64,000 bases of DNA from Paracoccus contaminans (lineage in GTDB: Bacteria > Pseudomonadota > Alphaproteobacteria > Rhodobacterales > Rhodobacteraceae), in contig NZ_CP020612.1 of the NCBI RefSeq assembly GCF_002105555.1, positions 2,596,001 through 2,660,000 on the forward strand. The letters run 5' to 3'. The notes beneath the pieces were generated by a model. The model did not search any database and had not been told where the DNA came from. It saw nothing but the letters and a program-made list of their open reading frames with translations. Position numbers and translations under genes: made by a program. Below, in pieces: positions 42,400-50,442 of this stretch (position 1 is the first letter of the stretch; each line of letters begins with the position of its first letter).

Positions 42400-42732
42400 T
42401 CAGGCCGCCATTTTCCGGCAGCTCTCGGCGCACCGGCGGCACGCATCCACGCATTCCTGCATGTCGCCGACCTGCTCGCAGCTCCGGGCGCATTCCTCAC
42501 AGATCTCGGCACACTCACGGCAGAGATGCTTGTGATGACTGGTGCCGATCAGCATGAAATTCGCCGCGGTCTGGCAAATTTCGGCGCAGGCGATCATGAG
42601 CCGGAAGTGCTCCGGCTCGACATGCCGGCCACCTGCCTCAAGACAATGGTTCATGGCCATGCTGAGGCAAGTGCTGTGGCAGCTCAGGCATTCGTCGATG
42701 CAGCTCTGCATTTCAGGGGACATCTGGTGCAT
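42400..42732 (-). CDS. Four-helix-bundle copper storage protein (Csp-like)
   Basis: A 110-residue protein; the ATG at 42732 is chosen because GGAG precedes it and the conserved part starts there. Cysteines are spaced along helices (CIDECLSCHSTCL, CAEICQTAA, CRECAEICEECARSCEQ, CVDACRRCAESC), the pattern of Csp proteins that hold many Cu(I) ions inside a four-helix bundle. No signal peptide, so it resembles the cytosolic Csp3 type. Co-directed with the DUF305 gene. Confidence 0.88.
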   Translation of the reverse strand: MHQMSPEMQSCIDECLSCHSTCLSMAMNHCLEAGGRHVEPEHFRLMIACAEICQTAANFMLIGTSHHKHLCRECAEICEECARSCEQVGDMQECVDACRRCAESCRKMAA

Positions 42733-42909
42733 TTGTATTCTCCATCTTCGGAAAGCGCCGGGAAGAGAAGCAGCAAGCGTGGCGCTCGGCACTCGCAGCC
42801 AGCGATGACACGAAAAGACTTTCCTGGCGTCTTCAGACCGTCTTCTCATCCCTCCGGCGCGAGCGACGCCAGGCAGCAAGGCGCGACACGCGCTCACGAT
42901 GGGTAACGA

Positions 42910-43371
42910 TCAGATCAGATGGTGGTCCCGCGGCGGACGGCGCGGCCCATCCGGGGCAAGCCCGCTGAGCAAGGAGACTGGCATCACAAACTTCTGATCG
43001 CTCCTGCGCGGCTCTTTCAGATCGGCGGTTCGGCCGGGGATCAGCGCTGCCAGGCACGCATCTCCGCAACAGGCGAGCGTGTCATGGTTGTCATCGCTGG
43101 GCTCCTCCCCCACAGCCATCGAAGGAGCGTGATGCGGGACGGGGTCCGCCACGTTCGTCGCCGTCGGCGAAGATTCGGCGTGGACGGAGATGTGGGCATG
43201 ACTGTGGGGCACCAGACTTCCGGCCGCCGCGCCATGGGCGATGAGCATGGCAGTTGCAAGAAGCGCCAGTGCGTTCGCAAGCTTCTGCCAGACGAATCCG
43301 GCTTTCGTCCGGGGGGTCCGCCGTTGCATCCTGTGGGAACGGCCGAGGAGGCGAAGTGTTCCGCTGATCAT
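42910..43371 (-). CDS. Small secreted His/Cys-rich protein, paralogue of the one at 37054
   Basis: A 153-residue protein; an internal start at 43329 (MQRRTPRTKAG) is also possible. A membrane or signal helix (LANALALLATAMLIAHGAAA), a His-rich stretch (PHSHAHISVHAES), an ACCGDACLAALIPG motif and a Pro/Arg tail (GPRRPPRDHH) mirror the protein at 37054-37464. It lies between the Csp-like gene and the divergent cytochrome gene. Probable periplasmic metal-binding protein. Confidence 0.55.
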   Translation of the reverse strand: MISGTLRLLGRSHRMQRRTPRTKAGFVWQKLANALALLATAMLIAHGAAAGSLVPHSHAHISVHAESSPTATNVADPVPHHAPSMAVGEEPSDDNHDTLACCGDACLAALIPGRTADLKEPRRSDQKFVMPVSLLSGLAPDGPRRPPRDHHLI

Positions 43372-43484
43372 GGTGCTGCCGACATGCGTTCAGACCGTTT
43401 CTGCCATCAGTCTGCCGAAGTCACCGGCGACGAACAGCACGCGCGGATCGTGTTCCTGCAGGACTGGCTCGCCCAGCATGCCAA

Positions 43485-43928
43485 ATGATGCTCCGGATAC
43501 CAACCCTCATCGGCCTCACCGCCTCCGCGCTCATCGCCACCTGGATCCTTGTCGGGCTGCGGGCGGATGCGGAGAATGCCGAGACGATCGCACTGGGCCG
43601 CACCATTTACGAGACCCAGTGCGCCGCATGTCATGGCGCGCAGCTTGAGGGGCAGCCGGACTGGCAAATGCCTCTGCCCTCCGGGCGCCTGCCGGCTCCC
43701 CCGCACGACGCCACCGGCCACACATGGCATCATCCGGACGACATCCTGTTCCGGATCGTCAAGGAAGGCACCGCCGCCATCGTGGGAGGCGGATACGAGA
43801 GCGACATGCCCGGGTTTGCCGATGTCCTCAGCGACGCCGAGATCCGGGCCGTGCTCGCCTACATCAAGAGCACGTGGCCGGAACGCGAGCGGAGCTATCA
43901 GGCCGAGACGAGCGCGCGAGGCCGATAG
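43485..43928 (+). CDS. Small membrane-anchored or secreted cytochrome c
   Basis: A 147-residue protein with an N-terminal hydrophobic segment (TASALIATWILVGL), the haem-binding CAACH and a likely axial methionine in ESDMPGFADVL. One haem per protein. It is the only plus-strand gene in this part of the island apart from the L,D-transpeptidase. It may pass electrons to or from the copper enzymes nearby. An overlapping 34-codon frame ending at its start (43384-43488) is probably a remnant. Confidence 0.88.
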   Translation: MMLRIPTLIGLTASALIATWILVGLRADAENAETIALGRTIYETQCAACHGAQLEGQPDWQMPLPSGRLPAPPHDATGHTWHHPDDILFRIVKEGTAAIVGGGYESDMPGFADVLSDAEIRAVLAYIKSTWPERERSYQAETSARGR

Positions 43929-43934
43929 ATGGGT

Positions 43935-44235
43935 GGTCGGCGCGGTGTGGCAGGACATCATCCTCCTTGGGGTACGTCATTGTCGAGCTTGTGGCTCACG
44001 AAAGGGGCCTCCGTAGAACTCTTCGGTGACACTGCATTCTTCCCGCCCCCAGAAGCCGTGCGCGGGTGCAGCAGGCGCAACCAGTGCCCTCGACGACGTG
44101 GACGGCCAGCACGGCTGCAGCCCGTAGCGAAGGAGGCCACCTGAGGTGCAGCCCAGCCCAGCGCCAACACCAGGTCACGTCGACGTGAGACACTTCGCCT
44201 ATCCGTCTCACGCAGGCGTTATGGGTCATGATCTC
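43935..44235 (-). pseudogene. Decayed DUF411 gene
   Basis: Three frames on the minus strand hold pieces of a DUF411 protein in the right order: VHVVEGTGCACC (around 44080-44115), VSHKLDNDVPQ (around 43965-44000) and MSCHTA (around 43940-43960). These match VHVVEGTGCECC, IRHKMDLGVP and LSCHTGE of the intact gene at 45560-46027. Frameshifts separate them and the C-terminal third is missing. Confidence 0.75.
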
Positions 44236-44301
44236 CATTGTTCTTGAAGGGCAGCAGTGGGCAGCTAGTATCGCAATGAAAACAATAGCGAAAGGTGGGA
44301 C

Positions 44302-44958
44302 ATGACACAGGCAGATCGATCGAGCGGGCGCCGACAGTTCTTGACCGGACTGATGGCCACGGCGCTCGTCCTTCCGGCCGGACGGAGTTTCGCACAGAAT
44401 ATCGACCCTTATACCGGAATGCCTGTCTACGGTTCCGCCGGAGGGGCGGCCCCCGACCTCGGCGTGTTTCAGGTAGACCCGGACGCCGATCAACGCCGCA
44501 ATCAGTCGTCATTTCGCGCGTGGCATTGGAGCGATTTCTATCCGAGTCTGGGAAAGGGCGTCATCCTTGCTGATGTGACCTCGCGGGCGCTGCATTACTG
44601 GTCTGCCGACGAATCGGTATACTTGTTGTTCCCTACAGCGGTACCCGTATCCGAGGATCTGACCCGCAGAGGAAAGACCGAGATCGTCAGAAAAGCGGAA
44701 AACCCTCCGTGGACCCCGACCCCGAGCATGCGCGAGAGAGATCCTTCGCTGCCGCAACGCGTCGAAGGAGGCGTGCCAGAAAATCCGCTGGGCGTCCGCG
44801 GCCTTTATCTTTCATGGCCTGCATATCTGATTCACGGAACCCACGACACCCGGAAGATCGGCCGCAAATCGTCGAACGGATGCTACGGTCTTTATAACGA
44901 GCATGTCCTGAAACTCTACGAGGTCGCCGAGATAGGCACACAGGTCGCGGTCTTCTGA
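44302..44958 (+). CDS. L,D-transpeptidase (YkuD family), Tat-type signal
   Basis: A 218-residue protein with a twin-arginine-like signal (SGRRQFLTGLMATALVL). The catalytic segment is IHGTHDTRKIGRKSSNGCYG, with the nucleophilic cysteine in SNGCYGLYN, the YkuD signature. It would cross-link peptidoglycan or attach proteins to it. Convergent with a second L,D-transpeptidase; a bidirectional terminator lies between. Confidence 0.92.
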   Translation: MTQADRSSGRRQFLTGLMATALVLPAGRSFAQNIDPYTGMPVYGSAGGAAPDLGVFQVDPDADQRRNQSSFRAWHWSDFYPSLGKGVILADVTSRALHYWSADESVYLLFPTAVPVSEDLTRRGKTEIVRKAENPPWTPTPSMRERDPSLPQRVEGGVPENPLGVRGLYLSWPAYLIHGTHDTRKIGRKSSNGCYGLYNEHVLKLYEVAEIGTQVAVF

Positions 44959-44970
44959 TCTACCATCGAA

Positions 44971-45001
44971 GGGCGGAGCCGGAGACATCTCCGGCCCGCC
45001 C
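44971..45001. terminator. Bidirectional terminator-like hairpin
   Basis: GGGCGG-A-GCCGGAGA (44971-44985) pairs with TCTCCGGC-CCGCCC (44988-45001), a 14-bp stem with one bulge, between two convergent L,D-transpeptidase genes. No clear T-run on either side. Confidence 0.6.
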
Positions 45002-45020
45002 TCACCTACGAGCCATGATA

Positions 45021-45542
45021 TCAGGGGTAAATCATCACCGGCACCCCGAGGCGCAGCATCGCGAAGATATCTTCGACCTCGTCGTCGCTGACCGTGATGC
45101 AGCCCGCCGTCCAGTCCCGCTTCTGTCTGACCAGACGCTTTCCCTCCGGCCCGCGGCCATGGATCATGATATCACCGCCCGGATCCAATCCGAACTGCTC
45201 CGCAAAAGCTCGGTCCCGCTCATTCGGATAGGAAATCCCCACTGAAAGATGGTATCGACTGCGGGGATTGAAACGGTCGATGTAATAGAGGCCCTCCGGG
45301 GTCTTTCCGTCGCCTTCAAACTGCTTGTGGCCGATGGGCTCGTTTCCCAGTCCGAAGTCATACGATTTCAGGACCGTCTGCCCGCTGAGCAGGTACATTC
45401 GGCGCCGCTCCTTCTGAACGACGACCTGTGTCACCGGAGGCCCCAGGTACCTCTTCAAGACGGGGGGTTGCGTGCCGCACGCGGCCAGAGCCGCGAGCAT
45501 CGTGAGCGAAAAATGACGGCGGTTCGGTCGAAGCATCGGCAA
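45021..45542 (-). CDS. L,D-transpeptidase lipoprotein
   Basis: A 173-residue protein with a lipoprotein signal (FSLTMLAALAACGTQ). The catalytic domain has DIMIHGRGPEG and DWTAGCITVSDDE, the histidine and cysteine motifs of YkuD enzymes, in the short form near YafK/DpaA-type proteins. It could trim or remodel peptidoglycan-lipoprotein links. Two start codons lie six bases apart. Followed upstream by the DUF411 gene in the same direction, 17 bases apart. Confidence 0.9.
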   Translation of the reverse strand: MPMLRPNRRHFSLTMLAALAACGTQPPVLKRYLGPPVTQVVVQKERRRMYLLSGQTVLKSYDFGLGNEPIGHKQFEGDGKTPEGLYYIDRFNPRSRYHLSVGISYPNERDRAFAEQFGLDPGGDIMIHGRGPEGKRLVRQKRDWTAGCITVSDDEVEDIFAMLRLGVPVMIYP

Positions 45543-45559
45543 TTTATATCATCCGGAGA

Positions 45560-46027
45560 TTATTGCGCGGCGGGGTAGTGCGAGAACACCTCAACCGAGC
45601 CATCCCGCTTAACAAGATTGACGTCGTAGGCTTTACGCTTGTTTTCGGGTCCCATCCCGGGACTGCCATAGGGCATTCCGGGAACCGCGAGCCCTGCGGC
45701 ATCCGGCCTCTCTTTCAGAAGGCGCTCGATGTCGGCCGCGGGGACATGGCCTTCTATGAAATAGCCGTCGATCTCTCCCGTATGGCACGACAACTGACTG
45801 GTCGGGACGCCCAAGTCCATTTTGTGCCGGATCAGAAGAGCACCGTAGCGTTCCTCGGATGTCACCTCGAAGCCGTTCTGGCGCAGATACTCGGTCCACT
45901 GGGAACAGCATTCGCAGCCGGTCCCTTCGACCACATGGACCGTTCCGCGATCGGCGGCCATGGCGGCCGAGGTCGTCGTCAGCAGGACCGCTACGCCCTG
46001 CGTGAAGCGTCGAATACGATCAATCAT
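45560..46027 (-). CDS. DUF411 periplasmic metal-binding protein
   Basis: A 155-residue protein with a signal peptide (GVAVLLTTTSAAMAA). VEGTGCECCSQW and LSCHTGEIDGYFIEGHVP are the DUF411 metal motifs, followed by VPGMPYGSPGMG. Its start overlaps the SCO gene stop by four bases, so it ends the SCO-PCuAC-SCO operon. Periplasmic copper handling is inferred from the operon. Confidence 0.9.
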   Translation of the reverse strand: MIDRIRRFTQGVAVLLTTTSAAMAADRGTVHVVEGTGCECCSQWTEYLRQNGFEVTSEERYGALLIRHKMDLGVPTSQLSCHTGEIDGYFIEGHVPAADIERLLKERPDAAGLAVPGMPYGSPGMGPENKRKAYDVNLVKRDGSVEVFSHYPAAQ

Positions 46028-46653
46028 GGTTGCTCCTTTTTCATGGCCCGCCGGATCTTGGGAACGGCGAACCTTCGGTCCTCGTGAAAGTCGATGATGC
46101 TGCCAAAGCTTCCGTCGGCCCGGAACAGGAACACACCGGCAGTATGATTCATGGTGTAGTCACCGTTTACGTCCTCGATGCGCTCTGCCTTCGCGCGGAA
46201 GTCGCCAAGAATGCGGGCGACCTCGCCTGGCTCTCCGGTCACACCGACGATGCGCGGATCGAAATAGCCGAGGTAGTCCGCAAGAACCTCCGGCGTGTCA
46301 CGCTCGGGGTCCACAGAGATCAGAGCCACGTTGAGGCGGTCGGCGTCTGGCCCCAGCTCCTCCAGCCAGAGCGAGATGTCCGAGAGCGTGGTGGGGCAGA
46401 CGTCGGGGCACCAGGTGAAGCCGAAGAAAACCAGGCTCGGCCTGCCGACCCAGTCCGAGATCGTCACCCGACGGCCCCGATGGTCCGTGAGCGTGACGTC
46501 CATTTCGCCCAGCGGTCGAGGCAGGTTGCGGGTAGGGCTCGCCGGCTGCGCCGCGCCGGGCCCGTCCACTTGCCACCAGCCCAGACCCAGCGCGCCGGCG
46601 CCGAGTGCCGTGACCGCGCCCGCGCCGAGAAGGAGCCGGCGCGAGAGGCTCAT
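46024..46653 (-). CDS. SCO1/SenC family copper chaperone
   Basis: A 209-residue thioredoxin-like protein with a Tat-like signal anchor (SRRLLLGAGAVTALGAGAL). TWCPDVCPTT holds the CxxxC copper site, and DYTMNHTAGVFLF the third ligand histidine. SCO proteins deliver copper to the CuA site of cytochrome oxidase or guard its thiols. Overlaps the PCuAC gene upstream by four bases. Confidence 0.93.
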   Translation of the reverse strand: MSLSRRLLLGAGAVTALGAGALGLGWWQVDGPGAAQPASPTRNLPRPLGEMDVTLTDHRGRRVTISDWVGRPSLVFFGFTWCPDVCPTTLSDISLWLEELGPDADRLNVALISVDPERDTPEVLADYLGYFDPRIVGVTGEPGEVARILGDFRAKAERIEDVNGDYTMNHTAGVFLFRADGSFGSIIDFHEDRRFAVPKIRRAMKKEQP

Positions 46654-47108
46654 TCCGCAGGTCCCGTGGCGCCCGGTCCGAACACATGCACCTCCACCGT
46701 GACCTCGCCCGCGGCCTCGAAGGCGAGCGTCAGCGGGAAGGTGGCACCCTCCCGGAGAGGTGTGGCCAGTTCCATCAGCATGACGTGCATCCCGCCCGGC
46801 TCGAGTGTGAGTTCGCCGCTCGCGGGGATCTCGGCCGCCTCCACATGGGCCATCCGGGAGATGCCCTCGGAAAGGGTGGTCTCGTGCAGCATGGTCATGG
46901 TCGAGACCGGCGAGGACAGGCCGATCAGGCGATCGCCCTCGTCGCCGAAGTTGCGGACGGTGAAGTAGGCGGCGCCCGGCCGCGAGGTACCGATCGAGGC
47001 GCGTGCCCAGGCCGCGTCGATCTCAAGGTTGCCCTGCCGGACGGGTTCTGCTTGGGCGAGGCCGGCGGAAAGGCCGAAGGCAAAAACGGCAATAACAGGG
47101 AGCTTCAT
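46650..47108 (-). CDS. Periplasmic copper chaperone PCu(A)C
   Basis: A 152-residue protein with a signal peptide (VFAFGLSAGLAQA). MLHETTLSEGISRM and GGMHVMLM make up the H(M)x10Mx21HxM copper site of the PCuAC family (DUF461). It passes Cu(I) to SCO or directly to cytochrome oxidase. It sits between two SCO genes, which supports a CuA assembly operon. Confidence 0.92.
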   Translation of the reverse strand: MKLPVIAVFAFGLSAGLAQAEPVRQGNLEIDAAWARASIGTSRPGAAYFTVRNFGDEGDRLIGLSSPVSTMTMLHETTLSEGISRMAHVEAAEIPASGELTLEPGGMHVMLMELATPLREGATFPLTLAFEAAGEVTVEVHVFGPGATGPAE

Positions 47109-47118
47109 GGTGATGTTC

Positions 47119-47724
47119 CTAGAGGCGGTTCTGGAGGTCGGCAAGGATGTCGGCGGCGGGCGTGCCATAGGTGAACTGACGCAGCCAGTCCCCCTCCGGC
47201 CCGATGAGGTAAAGCGCGGGGCTGTGCGACATGGAATAGCCGTCGGGCGCGGCGGCATCGTCTTCGCGCGCGTAGTGAATGCGGAAGCTGTCCGCCGCAG
47301 CCCGGGTCTGGTTCGCATCCCCGGCAAGCCCGAGGATGGTGGGATGGAAGGCAGCGGTGAATTCGGCAATACCCAGCCTGCGGTCGCGCTCGGGGTCGAT
47401 GGATATGAAGAGCGGCTGCACTTGCGTGGCCTCGTCGCCCAGATCGTCCATGACCTGAGCGACATCGGCCAGCGTCGTGGGGCAGACGTCGGGGCAATTG
47501 GTGAACCCGAAGAAAACCAGAATGTGTTTCCCCCCGAATTCCGTCGGGGTCCGCAGGCGCCCTTCGGCGTCGGGGAGTGCGAAGGTGGGACGGAACGGGG
47601 CCTCGACCACCGGCGCGGGCAAACGGTCTGCAATCAGAAACATCGTCCCGTAGCCCAGCATGGCAATACCCGCCGCCGCCCAGAGGCTTTTTTGCAGCCG
47701 TGTCAATCGCATCCGATCCGTCAC
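47119..47724 (-). CDS. SCO family protein
   Basis: A 201-residue protein with an N-terminal anchor (SLWAAAGIAMLGYGTMFLI), TNCPDVCPTT as the CxxxC site and YSMSHSPALYL with the ligand histidine. First gene of the operon; a MerR-type promoter lies 17 bases upstream of its start. The second ATG, four codons in, is an alternative start. It is a paralogue of the gene at 46024. Confidence 0.93.
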   Translation of the reverse strand: MTDRMRLTRLQKSLWAAAGIAMLGYGTMFLIADRLPAPVVEAPFRPTFALPDAEGRLRTPTEFGGKHILVFFGFTNCPDVCPTTLADVAQVMDDLGDEATQVQPLFISIDPERDRRLGIAEFTAAFHPTILGLAGDANQTRAAADSFRIHYAREDDAAAPDGYSMSHSPALYLIGPEGDWLRQFTYGTPAADILADLQNRL

Positions 47725-47740
47725 TCCTCTTCTTGCGTCC

Positions 47741-47771
47741 TCCCTAAAGCCTCCAGTGACTTGAGGTTCAA
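47741..47771 (-). promoter_or_regulatory. MerR-type promoter of the SCO operon
   Basis: On the minus strand: -35 TTGAAC (47771-47766), 19-bp spacer, -10 TAGGGA (47746-47741). The spacer contains CCTCAAG-TCA-CTGGAGG (47766-47750), an inverted repeat with one mismatch. Geometry and symmetry fit a MerR-family activator such as a CueR/HmrR or SoxR relative. The regulator gene is not adjacent. Confidence 0.6.
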
Positions 47772-47940
47772 GAGCGAACTCCTGTCGTCACACAACGGTG
47801 AGCCGTCGGCGGAGCAGAACGCTGCGCAGAAAGCTCATGTTCACGGCGACGATTGTGTCAGCGACAAGCGCGCGGATTGCGCCCGGCAAAAGCCGGTGTG
47901 CCGGATCTCGCCATGATCCGACGCCGGGGAATGGTCCGGG

Positions 47941-49122
47941 TCACACCTTGATCAGCGCCGCCGTCGCGTACATGAAGGCGAGCCCGCCAAGAAATCCGCC
48001 AAGAACGGCGGGGGAAAACAGTGCCGCTTGCCGGTCGCTGTTCTGACGCATCAGGTAGGCGCTGACCTCGACCATGACCTGCAGGATCGCACCGGCCCCG
48101 ACCGCCAGCGCCAAGGCCGACCATTGCGGCGCATAGGCCAGACTGCCCGTCCACATTCCCAGCACGGCCGGGCCGCCAGCCAGAAGCGTCAGGGCTGCGA
48201 AGGTCCAGAGCGGCGGTCGAATCCGCAGCATCGGCGCTGCAATGCCGATCCCCTCGGTCACATTGTGCAGCGCAAAGCCGAGGACGAGGAACGTGCCAAG
48301 CCCCGCCGATCCGGCGGCAAAGGCGCCCCCGATCGCCAGCCCCTCGCCAAAGTTGTGCAACCCGATCCCGAGGGCGATGTAGAAGGCGAGCGCCAGACCC
48401 TCCGGTTGGCCGCGCCAGCGTCCGATCGCCATCAGCAGCAGAAAGCACGCCAAGGCCGTCAGCCAGACCATGGCCGAGCCTTGGAACAATGCGGCGGCTC
48501 CGGCTGAAAGCTCCAGCGCCTCTAAGGTCATGTCGATGAGCAGGAAGGCCAGCAGCCCGACGGTCAGCGCGAGCAGGAAGTTCATCCCGGTCCGCCCGAC
48601 ACCGCGCATCGCCGGATAGAACATCAGGCCGAGCGCCACGGGCAACAGGCCGACAATCGCCCCGACCAGCGCCTGAATGCGCAGCTGGCCCGCCGTGGCC
48701 TTCGGCGTCGGCACGGCTACGGCGATTTCATGTTCAAACGCCGTGCCGGTGTTGGACAGCAGCGCCACACGATGCGCCTCACCCAGCACCCATGGGTAAG
48801 GGATGCGAACCCAGACGGCAGTGCCACGCGCGACGGCCCCCGGAGGGGCCTGCGTGAACGTCCAATAGGCATCGTCGACGGCAACCTGCGCAATCTGCAT
48901 GGCCTCTGAACCGCCCGCGCGCACCAGAATCTGGATGCCGGTCTCGTCCAGAATCGTCCGCTCCACCGTCAGCGCCTCGACCGGAGGCGCGCCATTGTTG
49001 AAACTGCGGAGGGGATCGAGCGACGCGATCCAGACGAAGGCGCCAAGCATGACCGCCAGCGGCACAAACAGAAGCAGCAGCCGGATCATTGCGGGGCGGG
49101 TGGGTTGGCTCTGGTCGCTCAT
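47941..49122 (-). CDS. ZIP family metal transporter with large extra N-terminal domain
   Basis: A 393-residue protein; start at 49122 overlaps the multicopper oxidase stop (ATGA). One N-terminal helix (MIRLLLLFVPLAVMLGAFVW) is followed by about 110 soluble residues with a beta-rich look, then eight helices with HNFGEGLAIGG and HNVTEGIGIA, the ZIP metal-path motifs. The soluble domain is not usual for ZIP proteins and lies where it would face the periplasm. Import of Zn, Mn or Fe is the family role. Confidence 0.85.
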   Translation of the reverse strand: MSDQSQPTRPAMIRLLLLFVPLAVMLGAFVWIASLDPLRSFNNGAPPVEALTVERTILDETGIQILVRAGGSEAMQIAQVAVDDAYWTFTQAPPGAVARGTAVWVRIPYPWVLGEAHRVALLSNTGTAFEHEIAVAVPTPKATAGQLRIQALVGAIVGLLPVALGLMFYPAMRGVGRTGMNFLLALTVGLLAFLLIDMTLEALELSAGAAALFQGSAMVWLTALACFLLLMAIGRWRGQPEGLALAFYIALGIGLHNFGEGLAIGGAFAAGSAGLGTFLVLGFALHNVTEGIGIAAPMLRIRPPLWTFAALTLLAGGPAVLGMWTGSLAYAPQWSALALAVGAGAILQVMVEVSAYLMRQNSDRQAALFSPAVLGGFLGGLAFMYATAALIKV

Positions 49123-50327
49123 GCTTCTGGCCCCCGAACGTCGAACATCCCGACCCAACCAAGCTCGGTGAATTCGGACTGGTGGGCGTGGAACATGTAC
49201 ATGCCGTCCTCGTGCTCGGCGAAGCTGAACTCGAGGATCCCGCGCTGCGCCTGACACTGCATGATCAGATCGACCGTGCGCAGCGTCGGCGTCAGGGTGG
49301 TGCCGGTATCGTAGTAGTCAAAGAAATTCGCATGCAGGTGCAACGAGTTGATCGGGTCGAACTCGGTCACGTTCACCAGATAGATGCGCACAGGCCGCGA
49401 CTTGTCGATGCGGATCGGCGCGTTCATGTAGGCCTGGCCCACGGTGTTGACCGCGTAAATCTCGTTTGCTCCGTCGAAGTTGATGTCGAAGGCGTTCATC
49501 ACCATCGCCAGTTCCTGCCATCGAGCATTCTCGGGGCTGCCGAGCACGCGCGAGGCTGCCACGGCCGCATTCTCGGGGTGCCGGGCGGGATCGGGGTCAA
49601 TCACGAACAGGCCATACATGCCCTTGTGAATGTGCCGCTTCAGCGGCAGGGCGTGGCAATGATAGAGGTGGCATCCGAACGGCTTGGCGTCGAACTCGTA
49701 GATGAACTCTTCGCCGGGACCAATCAAACCGGCACCAGGAACGCCGTCCATTCGCGCCGAATGGATGCCGTGGAAGTGCATCGAATGCGGGTGCGATCCA
49801 TAGTTGCGGAAGATGATCCGCAACCGCTCGCCTTCCTTCGCCCTCAGTGCCGGTCCGGGCACGCGGTCATTGAAGGTCCAGGCCGGAAAGAAGATGCCGG
49901 GCGCGATCTCGATCTCCCGGTCGATGGCAGCGACTTCGAAGGTGCGCAGCGTTCGGCCATCGGGCAAAAGATCGGTCAGGCCCGTTTCCCACTCCGTCAG
50001 CATGGTTGTCGGGTCGAAGCCGTTCCGGTCGTGATCGACCACACCGACCGTTGTCATGTTGCCATGCGCCATGCCGGGCATGGGTGCTGCATAGGGGTCG
50101 GTCGGCATGGCGGACATGTCGTGGCCCGCCATCGGGTCTGGCGCGGCCTGGGACCGCGCGACACCCGCTATGATGGCGGCGCCACTCGCGGCGGCCAGTC
50201 CACCGACCAGCAACGCGCGTCGGGACGTGTCAACCGACCCTGCGTTGCCGTCAGGCGGAGCGATGGACCGGGACGCCTCCAATTCGGACGGCGCATCGCG
50301 CGCTTGCTTCCGGACATTGGCAGTCAT
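49119..50327 (-). CDS. Two-domain multicopper oxidase (Tat-exported)
   Basis: A 402-residue protein; the start at 50327 gives a twin-arginine signal (TSRRALLVGGLAAASGA). A Met/His-rich segment (MAGHDMSAMPTDPYAAPMPG) precedes two cupredoxin domains. Domain 1 has SMHFHGIHS and HLYHCHALPLKRHIHKGM, so the type 1 copper is in domain 1. Domain 2 has LHLHANFF and MFHAHQSE, which complete a trinuclear site without a type 1 cysteine. This is the two-domain, NirK-like oxidase plan. Oxidation of Cu(I) or Mn(II) is possible; the substrate is not visible. Confidence 0.88.
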   Translation of the reverse strand: MTANVRKQARDAPSELEASRSIAPPDGNAGSVDTSRRALLVGGLAAASGAAIIAGVARSQAAPDPMAGHDMSAMPTDPYAAPMPGMAHGNMTTVGVVDHDRNGFDPTTMLTEWETGLTDLLPDGRTLRTFEVAAIDREIEIAPGIFFPAWTFNDRVPGPALRAKEGERLRIIFRNYGSHPHSMHFHGIHSARMDGVPGAGLIGPGEEFIYEFDAKPFGCHLYHCHALPLKRHIHKGMYGLFVIDPDPARHPENAAVAASRVLGSPENARWQELAMVMNAFDINFDGANEIYAVNTVGQAYMNAPIRIDKSRPVRIYLVNVTEFDPINSLHLHANFFDYYDTGTTLTPTLRTVDLIMQCQAQRGILEFSFAEHEDGMYMFHAHQSEFTELGWVGMFDVRGPEA

Positions 50328-50376
50328 GGGGAAGGCTTTCCCTGTGGGCAGCACGCCAAAGCCTCGGCGCGACAAG

Positions 50377-50390
50377 TTAGACAAGGCTAA
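50377..50390. promoter_or_regulatory. Palindrome in the MCO/MntR divergent promoter
   Basis: TTAG-ACAAGG-CTAA (50377-50390) is an inverted repeat with matching ends, in the 115-base region between the oxidase start at 50327 and the regulator start at 50443. It resembles the symmetric sites of DtxR/MntR regulators and could control both directions. Confidence 0.5.
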
Positions 50391-50442
50391 TAATCATCCC
50401 TGTGGCTTTACGTGTCAATCCGGTTCGTGCGAGACTGGAAGG

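Noticed and set aside
43384..43488. 34-codon frame ending at the cytochrome c start
   Set aside because: It could be coupled to the cytochrome gene but has no ribosome site or family; more likely a remnant, so it is mentioned only under the cytochrome entry.
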